Assembly: GCA_947846985.1 (NCBI GenBank)
Contig: CANTUZ010000020.1
Location: forward strand, 4,479,959-4,543,958
From: Fratercula arctica
Taxonomy: Eukaryota; Chordata; Aves; Charadriiformes; Alcidae
Length of the DNA: 64,000 nt
Direction: 5' to 3'
Shown here: one piece after another, positions 35,201 through 43,810 of the stretch
How positions within the stretch are numbered: the first letter of the stretch is position 1
How the letters are laid out: each line of letters opens with the position of its first letter
Translations under genes and position numbers: made by a program
The notes under the pieces: model-generated
Seen by the model: only the letters and a program-made list of their open reading frames with translations
Database searches by the model: none
What the model was told of the DNA's origin: nothing

Positions 35201-38025
35201 CCGAGTTAGTGTGAGCGGGGGGAGCGGAGCATGCCGGCAAGCCTGCGGGTCCCTCGCCCTTCTGCATGCATCAGAAACACAAGAAGGTACTACCTAGGTG
35301 GTGGCTGGGTGCTGGCGCGGTGGACGGGCGCGAAGAGAGACCTCCTGTCCGGGGATCCTCGCCCGCGGAGAGAGGAGGAAACACAGACAAGGGTCAAGCC
35401 GCAGCGTGGCAGGAGCGCGGGTGTTGCAGCACAGACCTCCCCTGGCTGTCGGGACCCTTTCTACCCTTCTCTGAACGCAACCGTTCCCCCAAAACCCTGG
35501 CGTGCGGATGGAACCGCAGGCAGGCGCCTGCAGAGCTCAGTTGGTGGGCAGTGGCTTTGCAAGGCTCCATCCCCACCCGTGTCACAAGCCAAGAGATATT
35601 TTGACACCCCCCGGGGTCACTTCTCTGCTCTCACCCGCGGAAGCCACAGGCCAAGAGACACCTCGCTGGCTGCCGGCATCAGCACGGGGATGCGGGAGAG
35701 CCCACGCTGCCACTTGCCCCAAAACCGGGCTCAGCTGCAGCTTAAACGCAGACTTAAGGGTAGCAGCTACAAAAATCCATCCCTTAGATCGGGAAAACTC
35801 CTCCACAGCGCCCTGTGGGGACCCAGGCGCCGGCTCCTGCCGCGCTCACGGGCAGGAAGGTGCACGCTGGGGTTTTGCACAAGGGCACAGGAGTGGAAGC
35901 CAGCCTCCGCGCCGGCCCAGCACCAAGCGAGTGCTGATGTGACCCACGGCCGCGGGCAGCACGGGCAGTTGTGCCGGTGAAGGTGGACGGCGATGCCGAA
36001 GGTGCAGGGTGATGCCGACAAGTGCCGCGCGGTGCCGGGAAAGCTCAGCCCCTGCTTGGAGCTAGGGAGAGCCGAGGTCTGCAGCATCCTCTCCGCCTCC
36101 TCCAACACCCACGGCAGCACAGGCTGACGAGCAGCGACTCATTATGGGCTACCCCCTTGCAATTATATTTCCCTTTCTTTCGCACGCCACTCAAAGCAGG
36201 CTAAAAAAAAATAAATTAGAGCTGGGGACACCCTTCTACATCTGGCTCCGAGGAGCGCTGCAGCAGCCGGCGGGGAGAGGATGGCCGGGAACAGCGATGC
36301 GGAGGGGAAAGTGGCGCAGGGAGAGGGACAAGAGCATCACCATTGAGGGCAGCACTGCTGCTTGCCCCACACCCAGCACCTCCCCGGGTTGAGGGGCAGC
36401 AGGGCACCCCAAGGGGCACAGCCCAGGAGCAGCTCAGGCCTGGGGGGGGGGTGATGACCTTGGAGATGCTGCTTTGCCCCACGCATGCCTCAGTTTCCCC
36501 AGCGGAAGGCGCATCTGCATAGCGCAGCGTATCCCCGGGGGGGGTGACTGCGGTCCCCCCTCTCCCCAGCTTGCTCCATGCCCCGTCACCAAGAAAGCAA
36601 GAAGAAGGAGCAGCGGGGACCCTGCGAGCATCACCGCTGCCCCAGCGCTGCCCCACTGCTCCGTCCCGACCACGCACTGACCTTGAACGTGTGCTTCCTG
36701 CTGATGTTGTCGGAGGGCTGCACGGCCGCCACGCGGAAGCTGAGGAGGGGGATGCTGCCCAGGATGCTCTCCTCCTTCTCGTCTGGCGGGCAAATGCAGG
36801 GGTTACACGCACGGAGGGGCCGGGAGTCCTGGCTGCCCCCCAGCAAAGACCCCCGAGGTGCTGTGGGGACACGGTCCCATCACTCCTGCGTTTCCCACCT
36901 GTGGGAAACCGCTGCCAGCCTGTTGCTCCCCGGCAGCTCTGCGCGGCTCAAACAACAGCCTGCTCAATTATTCATGCCCGCCCTGGCTGGGCTGCCAGGG
37001 CTGAGCCCAGCGAGCTGCCGGGGAGGGTAGTCCCTGGAGTCCGCGGCATGGCAAACGCCCACACAAAGGGGTGCTGTGCATGGCTGCCCCTCTCCGGTGG
37101 GCTGTCACCTCCGGACCCTTTCACCCACGCTGGCAGAACCTGCTCTGAGCCTGCTAACAGCCCGGGGTTTGCTCACAGGTGGCCGGCTGGTGGCCACTGG
37201 GTCCTGCTGGGGGGCCACGAGCCGCAGGGGGCACCCAGGGCAGGTACTGGCTGCCGTACCTTTGTAGTAGAAGAGGCAGCGATCCACCAGCACGAACCAG
37301 CGCTTGTTCCACTGCTTCACCCCCGAGCTGGCCTGCGAGAGAGGGGCCGTGAGAGCAGCACCCACCTGAGGAGGGGGGGCTGCCGCAGACAGCTGGGAAG
37401 GGAATGGCACAGCCCCGGGGGGGGGGGGGGCACCCGGCATGGCAGGGACCCGGGTACCTGCTTGTAGAGCCAGCCGCTTTTGGCGACGGCGGCGTTGGGG
37501 TTCCTCTTCATGGAATTGGAGCGCTTCCCAAAGGCGATGCCCTTGCGGGAGGAGCGCGAAGCCTGCAGAGGGGGAGAGGAGCCGCTCAGTCCCCAGGGGG
37601 GTCGCCGGCACCCCGTCTCCACTACTGCCTGCCATGTCGCCTGGCTCCAGGCACCCACCCGGCCTCCGGGGCGTTCCGGGGGCACCTCCGACACCATGGC
37701 GTGGTTGGAGGGCTCGCTGGTGATGGTCGCCGGTCGCTTGCCACCCGTTTTGCTTGACATGTCCAAGGACGGTCTGCGGCACAGGAGGAGAGCTGAGTCA
37801 GCAGAGCTGTGTTTTGCACCCTGCAGAAGCTGTCCCTGGGCATCCCCACCCCGGGCACCAGCCCCCCACATGCCAGCCTGCTTTGGTCCCCCATCACAAC
37901 CCACTCCCGGGCCCCAAAACCAGAGGAGTCAGGAGCCAACCTACTTTTGCAAGTCAAGCCTTGAGTTGTCCTCGGGGACCTGTCCTGTCACTGGGTGCAG
38001 GAATGTGTTCCGCCTTTCATTGTGG
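20116..38025 (-). CDS. PLEKHA6: PLEKHA6, WW-PH-coiled-coil adaptor; all exons from the second WW half to the stop
   Basis: PLEKHA6 belongs to the WW-PLEKHA group (PLEKHA5/6/7), cytosolic adaptors at cell junctions. Family members bind PDZD11 through WW domains and phosphoinositides through the PH domain, and help target ATP7A. Twenty-five exons with GT/AG borders chain in phase; each is listed separately. From the ATG at 37760 (MSSKTGGKRPATI) the product is 1164 residues; the human 1048-residue form lacks exons equivalent to 9-11 and 18. Order: PH domain about residues 60-158 (GWLYKQ to WIQAMGEA), a Ser/Pro/Tyr-rich middle (160-500), coiled coil about 529-742, Pro-rich PPRPPLPKSY near 793, conserved C-terminal blocks including MSVEEQIDRMKRHQSGS and RRHRSIHEVDISDLEAALR, and the C-terminus FMRV, a possible class II PDZ ligand. 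An upstream in-frame exon (37945-38025) supplies half a WW domain, so a longer N-terminus is expected. Position upstream of GOLT1A agrees. Confidence 0.96.
20447..20537. repeat. 27-base tandem repeat, PLEKHA6 intron 24
   Basis: Three and a third copies of a unit of the form TGTGCCACCAYGGTGGCTYG plus GGYAYGG. Confidence 0.8.
20922..21064 (-). CDS. PLEKHA6: PLEKHA6 exon 24
   Basis: It encodes LQNVIPLGEGEVDAPQDPET then QEQEKRIEISCALAAEASRR and GRMLS. Ends TCGG|GTAAGG, leaving one base of the next codon. Confidence 0.96.
21205..21338 (-). CDS. PLEKHA6: PLEKHA6 exon 23
   Basis: It encodes LSTPDKVLIPERYVELEPDT then KEKQKKVERIKTLIAKS. Donor AG|GTGAGG. Confidence 0.97.
21574..21738 (-). CDS. PLEKHA6: PLEKHA6 exon 22
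   Basis: Fifty-five codons, VRRHRSIHEVDISDLEAALR to ELEPQHYDVDINKE. Phase 0 at both ends. Confidence 0.97.
21910..22092 (-). CDS. PLEKHA6: PLEKHA6 exon 21
   Basis: Sixty-one codons including ERPKSAVFANETKVKMSVEE, QIDRMKRHQSGSMKEKRRS and APASYKV. Strongly conserved in the family. Confidence 0.97.
22385..22494 (-). CDS. PLEKHA6: PLEKHA6 exon 20
   Basis: It encodes VGIVPPRTKSPAEEEVVPAA then MANGLSSQ. Donor CAG|GTAGGG. Confidence 0.95.
22626..22752 (-). CDS. PLEKHA6: PLEKHA6 exon 19
   Basis: It encodes PKPSFEQSKKEVQRPAPPGP and SRQEQDVEKQAALNK. Split codon AAGG|GTACGG at the end. Confidence 0.94.
23811..23864. repeat. 18-base tandem repeat
   Basis: Three near-identical copies of GGGATCTTGGGGGGCTGT, intronic in PLEKHA6. 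Confidence 0.85.
24174..24323 (-). CDS. PLEKHA6: PLEKHA6 exon 18 (Pro-rich long-form exon)
   Basis: Fifty codons beginning EPGPPRPPLPKSYVPLESPP and ending GGEAKRGQ. A related PRPPLPKSY block occurs in PLEKHA7, and the motif is SH3-ligand-like. Symmetric phase 0, so inclusion is optional; it is absent from the 1048-residue human form. Confidence 0.9.
25019..25158 (-). CDS. PLEKHA6: PLEKHA6 exon 17 (Ser/Pro-rich)
   Basis: It encodes GTYSSNSPASPLSSASLTSP then LSPFSLISGSQGSPTKPAP. Acceptor TCTCCACAG, donor GAG|GTGAGT. Confidence 0.95.
25317..25428 (-). CDS. PLEKHA6: PLEKHA6 exon 16
   Basis: It encodes NEVVNRQIQKEIWRIQDVME and GLRKNNPSRGTDTAKHR. Ends with a split codon, AGAG|GTGGGC. Confidence 0.96.
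25824..25884. repeat. 20-base tandem repeat
   Basis: Three copies of GGGGACCCTGGGGCYRGCGG-type units directly downstream of the donor of PLEKHA6 exon 15, in the following intron. Confidence 0.8.
25896..25991 (-). CDS. PLEKHA6: PLEKHA6 exon 15 (coiled coil)
   Basis: Thirty-two codons, ALANSTAEYESLESEVSALH then DDLWEQLNLDIQ. Donor CAG|GTGAGC. Confidence 0.96.
26437..26586 (-). CDS. PLEKHA6: PLEKHA6 exon 14 (coiled coil)
   Basis: Fifty codons from ESLESALMGTHQELEMFGSQ to LINIRVELSQAST. Donor ACG|GTAACG. Confidence 0.96.
26847..26927 (-). CDS. PLEKHA6: PLEKHA6 exon 13 (coiled coil)
   Basis: Twenty-seven codons, KLLGKLCEQNKVLREQERLV then QQLRAEK, with leucine heptads. Donor AAG|GTACGT. Confidence 0.96.
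27334..27402 (-). CDS. PLEKHA6: PLEKHA6 exon 12
   Basis: Twenty-three codons, VTPFPEAYRETLHAYKISEQ plus DTD. Acceptor GCTTACAG, donor GAC|GTAAGA. Confidence 0.95.
27720..28060. promoter_or_regulatory. candidate intronic regulatory element, PLEKHA6 intron 11
   Basis: An AT-rich island between exons 11 and 12 with no open frame, containing GAATCATTAAC, CTAAATTACTAATGG and CCAATTAAATG. Its composition is sharply different from flanking sequence. Function is inferred only. Confidence 0.3.
28917..28997 (-). CDS. PLEKHA6: PLEKHA6 exon 11
   Basis: Twenty-seven codons beginning MSESETLISMVNRMVETSS and ending AQLYMQ. Symmetric phase 0; donor CAA|GTAAGC, acceptor TGCCGCAG. Confidence 0.92.
31175..31228 (-). 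CDS. PLEKHA6: PLEKHA6 exon 10 (coiled-coil start)
   Basis: Eighteen codons, DELLDLQLQRNLEYLDQQ, an amphipathic heptad segment found in this family. Acceptor CCTGGTAG, donor CAG|GTAGGC; symmetric phase 0. Confidence 0.9.
32050..32136 (-). CDS. PLEKHA6: PLEKHA6 exon 9 (long-form exon)
   Basis: It encodes YDYLGDRRPVPAGMYPYHYP then ASPTVHDKM. 87 bases, phase 0 at both ends, so it can be skipped without a frameshift. Acceptor TCTTCTCAG, donor ATG|GTACGT. Confidence 0.9.
32622..33132 (-). CDS. PLEKHA6: PLEKHA6 exon 8 (Tyr-rich and SR-like)
   Basis: 511 bases encoding RFYPVSRRVPDYYSPYSPQY, PGVRPDSICSMPAYERVSPP, the arginine/serine stretch PRSRSVPRSPSQGSYSRARV and MRRSISSPK. Many S/T-P sites suggest phosphorylation. 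Confidence 0.97.
33512..34000 (-). CDS. PLEKHA6: PLEKHA6 exon 7 (linker, His and Pro/Ser-rich)
   Basis: 489 bases encoding HEKPDSENIPPSKHHHHHRN, an acidic/basic segment TRGEGDGRG, EPGSPYPEVPRVP and NGWAYSSPSRPGSTAYPP, then KMAQRKSSMTQLQQWVNSRR. It is probably disordered. It lacks the short SVPQAV segment found before HEKPDSE in the human protein. Confidence 0.95.
34233..34348 (-). CDS. PLEKHA6: PLEKHA6 exon 6 (end of PH domain)
   Basis: It encodes AEHAGIRTYFFSAENTEEQE and SWIQAMGEAARVQIPPTQ, ending in the PH C-terminal helix with its invariant Trp. A second acceptor 60 bases upstream (exon start 34408) would add 20 in-frame residues. Confidence 0.95.
34998..35035. repeat. (AAAAT)n simple repeat
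   Basis: A-rich AAAAT/AAAT microsatellite in PLEKHA6 intron 5. Confidence 0.85.
36682..36782 (-). CDS. PLEKHA6: PLEKHA6 exon 5 (PH domain)
   Basis: It encodes EKEESILGSIPLLSFRVAAV and PSDNISRKHTFK. Acceptor CCCGCCAG, donor AAG|GTCAGT; ends in phase 0. Confidence 0.97.
37260..37332 (-). CDS. PLEKHA6: PLEKHA6 exon 4 (PH domain)
   Basis: It encodes ASSGVKQWNKRWFVLVDRCL plus FYYK, the basic KxxRWFVL strand typical of PH domains. Donor G|GTACGG. Confidence 0.97.
37458..37562 (-). CDS. PLEKHA6: PLEKHA6 exon 3 (PH domain start)
   Basis: It encodes KGIAFGKRSNSMKRNPNAAV and the first PH strand GWLYKQ. 105 bases, phase 0 at both ends. Confidence 0.96.
37659..37773 (-). CDS. PLEKHA6: PLEKHA6 exon 2 (short-form start codon)
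   Basis: It contains the ATG at 37760 and MSSKTGGKRPATI...MVSEVPPERPGGR (residues 1-34). Acceptor TGCCGCAG, donor CGG|GTGGGT. In the long isoform the 13 bases upstream of the ATG are coding. Confidence 0.93.
37945..38025 (-). CDS. PLEKHA6: PLEKHA6 exon 1 of this window: second half of a WW domain (long isoform)
   Basis: The codons read HNERRNTFLHPVTGQVPEDN then SRLDLQ, matching the end of the second WW domain of PLEKHA5/7 (HNERK..HPVTGQ). The exon starts by completing a split codon (AA|C, Asn) and ends CAAAA|GTAGGT. Joined to the next exon it reads KPSLD then the Met of the short form without a stop. Acceptor TCTCTCGCAG. The preceding WW exons were not found in the window. Confidence 0.75.
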
Positions 38026-41000
38026 CTGCGAGAGACAGCGGCAGGGCGGTGGTTAGCATCTCCCGTCCCCGTCACCCCCCCAGAAACCCTTTGCCTTTAC
38101 CACATTTGCTGCCCCGACCCTGGTGTTTCGTTGTCCCACGCCTGCACCGTCACTGGCTCCCTGTGCCCTGCCCTGAGCATCGCCCCCCCCCCTACACCCC
38201 CACTAACCCCACGCTTCAGATCTGCTCAGCACATTTCATCGGTGTTTCCCAGAAAGCGTTTGCCTCGCTGGGAGCCGAAACGAGGTGTCTGGTGGCCGAG
38301 CCCTCGTCACATCTGCTGGACACATCCCAGACATCACCATAAGCCCCACTCAGAAGAAGTCCCTGCAGTAGCAATGGCCCATCCTGGGCTGTGGCTGCGG
38401 CGACGTCCCCAGCGTCACCTCCTCCCCTTCGGCTCGCTGCTTTCAGAGCCATTTCCCAAAGCACCTCGAGTCAGGCTAAGAGCAGGGCCACCTGGCGACG
38501 TGGGGCTGTGCCCCACGCAGACCCCGGCCGCCAGCCCAGGACCCACCAGCACAAGCCTTTGCGGCTGGATCAGACCCAGATTGGCCCCAGCCCCGGTGAT
38601 GTTTTGGCAAAGGTGGCCGCCACGGGCGGTGCAGGACTCCCTGGCAGCGTCGGGAGGAGCAAGGCAGGGCTGGCAGCATTTGCCATGTCCCTGCCCCATC
38701 CCGCAGAGCCGGTATTGCCGGGCACCCCGGCACCTCGCTGCTCCGGCTGGGGAACCCGCTCGCACGCTGCTTCCCTGGGGCCATCGCCGCTGGAGCTGCC
38801 TCAGGAGGAAAGGACGAGGTGCAACCACAAGGCTCCATCCTGGGAAGTTTGCATTAGCCATGGTCCCCCGTGACACCGCTCCTTCCCAAAGCCGCCTGGC
38901 ACCAGGACACGGGTGCCCCCAGCCATTGGCAAAGCCAACGTGCCACCAGCCCGGCACGCTGCCGAACTTCTGCGCGTCAGCAGAACAGGGGAAGTTTGAG
39001 CAAGAAAACGCCCCTGCCAAACCATCCCATCCACGCACGCTTCACCCCCAACCTGGGCTCCAGCCAGGCTCTGAAGATATTAACTGCTTTCTGCCCAAAA
39101 AAGCCTTGCTGAGAGCTGCTCCCCCTTGCAGGTCCCACCCTGCACCCTGCCATGGATCTGCCATCCTCCGCCAGCCCCCCCTCTCATGGGGGGTCACCTT
39201 AAAAACCTGGGCAATGGGTGTGCACCCCGTAATGAGGAGTGGGGAGCACTCGCTCCCCAAAACCCCCCAGCACCGGGCTTTTCTGGGCCACGACCGACAG
39301 GAGTTATCCACAGAGAACAGCCTGCCCGGCCCACGCTCCAACAGCGGCAAAGGGGGATTCTGTCACCCGGGGCTGGAGCTGTTCCCGGACCGTTTGCCCC
39401 CAGCAGGTAACTTTGGAGAGGGTCCCCAGCAGGTCCCCAGGCCCTCCCCCGTGATGCTGACACACGGGGAGGGTGCAAACTCCGAGTGAGCAGCACCCTG
39501 ACCACCCCAGCTCTGGAAAGTGGGGGCTGCCCTGACCCACCAGCGTGCCCGAACCCCATCTGGGGACATCCCCGTCCCCCCCAGCACCGCAGCAGGTTTC
39601 TCTTCCCGCAGGCTGGACTCTCCCCCCATCCCACCACCAAGCCCCCACACCCACCCTGCTTTGCAGCCCCCACGGCTCCTCCTGGCACCCACCCCGGTGC
39701 TTCCCCCCAAAGTAAAAAAAAAGTCTGCCTCCATCCCCACATGTGGCAAGACCCCGGGAACAGCCGGGAAACCTCCTTAACCGCCCCCCCCACCCCCGGC
39801 GGCGGCTCCCTCAGCTGACCCCGCTCCAGAAACTCCCGAGTTCACATCGCCTCCCAGACACTGCAATGCAGCAGCCACTGCCCGGGCTGAGGGTCCCCCA
39901 CCATCGCCTGCCCACAGCCCCCCGCCGGCGTCCTACCTCACCCTCCGGTCCGCCCGAAACTTCAGCATGATGCCAGGGGCCCTCCCAGCTCAACGCCAGC
40001 TCCCGGCTCCCACCATGGCAGCGGTGGGCACGGCCAGCCCTGTGCCGCCACGCTATGAGGTGGTGGCACGTGCCATGGGGACAGCAGCCCCACGCAGGCA
40101 GGGGGATGCCGGTGGCAGGAGAAGGGTCTCGCTGTCCTCTCCCAGATGTCCCAGTCCCCCGAACCCTGCGCCGGTGGCATTGGCGTCGCCGGTGGCGGCG
40201 GTGGCGGAGCTCCCCGTGGGCTCCGGTGCAGCCGGGGTTGGCGAGCCCCAGTGTGCGGCAGCCAGGCGACGACGGGGACAAACAGCTCTCGCTCGCGTCC
40301 CCGCGCAGAGGAGAGGCGAAGGGCAGCGCCGCACACGCCGCCTCCCCCAGCCCAGGTGCGGTGTCGGGGAGCGGCAGGCAAAGGGCGAGAGGGGCGGGAT
40401 GGGGGGGCTGCCGGGCCCCCCACCCCGGCGAGGCAGCGGTGCAAGAAGGGGGCTGCTGGCCGGGAAGGGGGGGGGGAGGGTGTCGCAGAGAGGGAGGCAG
40501 CAGCACTGAGATAAGCTCTGCCGCTGCCCTGGATTCACTGGCTGCATCCCTTCCCCCTGCTTTTGTCCCCAAACCGTCCCCGCTCCCCCCCCCCCGCCCC
40601 CAGCCCCGTCCTCCCTTCCCCAGGTCACACCAGGAGAAAATCCCGGGGAGCGGGATGGGGACAGGCAGCGACCACCAAACAACCCAGCAGCTGCAGGAGG
40701 GGGGACAGGGCATCCAGCAATGGGCTTGCCGCACCCCCAAAAATCCGAGGAGCCTTTTGCACCCCATCAGGTTAAGAGAGGGGAGCCCTGGAAGCAGGAT
40801 TTGGGGTTTGCTGGGCACGGCACTTCGGAAAGTGAACGCAAACACAGCCGGACTGTTATGATAATGCCTCGGGAGGGAGGGAAGGCAGCGCTGACATTTC
40901 AAAGAAACCTTCCAAAGAAGGAAGCGGAGCACAGAAAGCCAGCTGGCCTCCATCACGCTGCGTCCCAGCTCCGCCGGCACCCCGGGACCACCTCGGGACG

Positions 41001-43197
41001 CCACCTCTCCCGGCCATTGCATCATTCAGCTGCTCCTCCCAAAAACCCAGTGCCCTGACGTTACAGCTATGCCAGTCGCTGAGCCTGGGGCGAGCTGGGT
41101 CGGCACCAGCACCCGGCTCAGGGATGCTCCTGCTGCTCCTCAGCTGGTCCCTGCCAGAAGGGTGGTGAGGAGAGCCAGGGATGGCAACCACAACCCCTCA
41201 GCATGGGCAGAGGATGTGCCAACGCAGCAGCATCACCCCTTCCAAACACCTAAATCCATCCCTTTAGGGCACCCTGGGCACGGAGGAGCTGAACGATGCC
41301 ACCGCTGCTCTCTTCTGGCCACGCTGCTGGCCACCAGCCACAGGGTGAGACACGCGTGCACGGAGAAACCTGCTCACCACGGCCCACACCGCTGGCAAAC
41401 CCACCGGCACTGGCTGTCCCCATGTCCCCGTGGCAGCGACTCACCTGCTCCTCAATCCCTGCTGCCCTCCACAGTGAAGCAGCCGGGATCAAGGTCCCCC
41501 AACGGCCCATGGGTGCGTGCCAGCCCTCCGCCATCTGCCAAAGCCGATGCTCACCCGGTGGCACGGTGGCCACGGAGGCAGGGGAGCCACCAGCCGAAGC
41601 TGTGGCCCCTTTTGGGGATGGTAGCCCCGGGGGACAGTATGGCAGGAGCAGGAAAGGCAGCTCCTGGATGTGCCCGACGCTGCAGGTAGGAGCCACAGAG
41701 TCTGCCCGCAGCTGTGCTGGAAGCACCATCCCTCCCAATATGAGTGTTTCACCCCCCCATCACCCCAGTTCCGTAGCACCGGGGGGTTTCCAGGGCTCAG
41801 GGAGCCTTGAACCCGAGTTCAACCACGGCTTCGCCAGCACAGAGCTGGCGCCCTTCTCCCTGCACCAGCTGGGCTATTTCACAGTCATTAGTATCTGGGG
41901 GTGGGCAGGAACACGGCATCCTCCGCGGCCCACGGAGCAGACACGCTTCAGGGCTCCCAACAGCAGCTCGGGGGTGGGGGGCTCCCCCTCGACCTCCCAG
42001 GAGAACCGCAGGGGAGAAGAGCTGGTGCTTTTCCTCGGGGTAAACATCAAAGAAAAACCCTCTGAACCTCCTCTTGCTTTTTCATAAAGGTAAGGAGCAA
42101 GAGAAGGGAAAAAAGGCGATAACTGAAGAATGAAACCTTCCCTCAATACTGCTTTTCTTCCCCAAAGCTGAAGTTTGTTGAGAGCAGGAGGAAAACCCTC
42201 CTGGCTCCCTCCCTGCCCTTCCACAACCCATGAAGGTCACAGATTTCCAGTTTCTGCAAACCACAAAGCATGGCAAAGCCCGAGGACCCCCACGGAACGG
42301 TGTGTGGGTGCCACCCCCCACCCACATCACCCCAGGACACGAGCAGGGTGCTACCAGCCACACCAGAGCCACAGCAGGCAGGAGGGTGGGATGCTTTATA
42401 GCCGCTCCCGGCCGCAGCTGAGGCTGTGAGAGAGTTAATGCCGCCCCAGCTGGGAAGAAGCAGGTGAAATGGTGACAGGAGGGAGCGATTTTCCGGCACC
42501 AGCCCACGCCGGGGCTTGGTGCACCGAGGGTGCCGGAGGGAGTGGGTGTGGGGAGTTGCGAGCCCCCAGCACCGCTCGCTGTGGGGTGAAGCATCAGTGG
42601 GTGATGCCAGCCGTGCTCTGCCGGACAGGATTCCTGGCCGGCTGCATCGGGACCCCTCCTTACCCTCTCCTTGTCGGATGTGGGGTGGGATGCACTGGAG
42701 GGGATGGAAAAAGCCCTCTGAGGGCTGCTGTGGGGCACACAGTGGGGTCCTCTCCAACAGCAGACAGCAAGCCCAGCTCAGCTGGCTGGATGCAGCCCCC
42801 AAAGCCCCGCAGTGTGCGGCGGACGTCAGCTAATGGGAACCATTCCCGCGCCGTGGCCCTCCCCGGGGCATCGGGGCTGCTGGCTGTTATCTGGCGGTGG
42901 TGGGAGGAGGGAGAGGGGCGCAGGCTCAACGCCCAGGCACCAGAGCCTGCCAAGCCCTAAATCCAGGGCAGAATGGCCGGGTAGGGGAGGCTACGGGGAG
43001 CCCCCACCACCCCGGCCCTGCCCTGGCTGCGGCATCCAACTGCCTTGTCCTCCCACGTCCCAACCCGAATTTTTCAGCTCCGGCAGGCGCCTCGCCTCCC
43101 CCATCGCCCCGACCCTCGGGGGGCTCGGTTGGGATGGAGGGGCTGCCATCGCGGCTGCTGGGTTCTGCCACCCCGGGACTGTGGTGGCAGCAGGAGC

Positions 43198-43205
43198 AGG
43201 AGGAG

Positions 43206-43236
<31 letters not shown>

Positions 43237-43242
43237 GGGAGG
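43198..43242. repeat. (GAG)n purine tract
   Basis: GGAGGAGGAGGAAGAG-type trinucleotide repeat with few interruptions. Confidence 0.85.
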
Positions 43243-43763
43243 CAAGCGGCCAAGGCTGCCTGCAACCCCCTTCCCAAGCGATAATGAAAACCCTTCATCT
43301 GGAGGTTTTACCCGTGTTCTCGGGGCAAGCATCCAGGCAGCTCCCGAGCAAGGGGCTTGCGTGGCCACTGGCCAAACACGCCCTGCGCGTTGGCTTCCTT
43401 CCTCTGTTTTTCTAGCCCTTTCTTCACCTCTCCCCCTCCTCCTGAGCCACATCCCTCTCCTCCGACCGGAGCCCTTGAAAACACTTCTCTCCCGGTTAAC
43501 TGCAGCACTCAGCACCCATGGGAAGGGATGCGGGGTCACCCCGACCCCCACGGCCCCTGCGCGGGGGCTGGCAGAGAAAATCCACCCTCAGATGAGCAAA
43601 CTGCTGAGTCCTGTCTTGCAAGGGGCAGGAGCAAACGCATTATAATGCACTAATAAACCGGACCCTGCGCCCCCCCGGGGGCTGTCCCGCTCGGGGTGGG
43701 TGTGCAGGGGACTCGGCTCTGCCCCGCGGGGCCGGCGCAGCGCGGGCTCGAGATGCAATAGGG

Positions 43764-43810
43764 GAAAAAAAAAAGATAAAAATAAAATAAATAAATAAAT
43801 TAAATTAAAT
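43764..43810. repeat. (AAAT)n microsatellite
   Basis: An A-run followed by AAAT units (AAATAAATAAATTAAATT). Confidence 0.85.

Noticed and set aside
37480..39489. 669-codon open frame on the plus strand
   Set aside because: It runs antisense through verified PLEKHA6 exons 2, 3 and the WW exon, has no recognisable domain, and its Pro/Ala/Arg/Ser-rich composition is expected from GC-rich antisense sequence.
39811..41025. 404-codon minus-strand frame
   Set aside because: No domain, no similarity recognised, low-complexity Arg/Pro/Gly-rich; considered as an upstream PLEKHA6 exon but it contains no WW signature.
40856..41191. GFWEEQL on the minus strand as a possible WW-domain exon (GWEEGF-like)
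   Set aside because: Only the WEE triplet matches; the surrounding residues do not fit a WW domain and no exon borders in the needed phase were seen.
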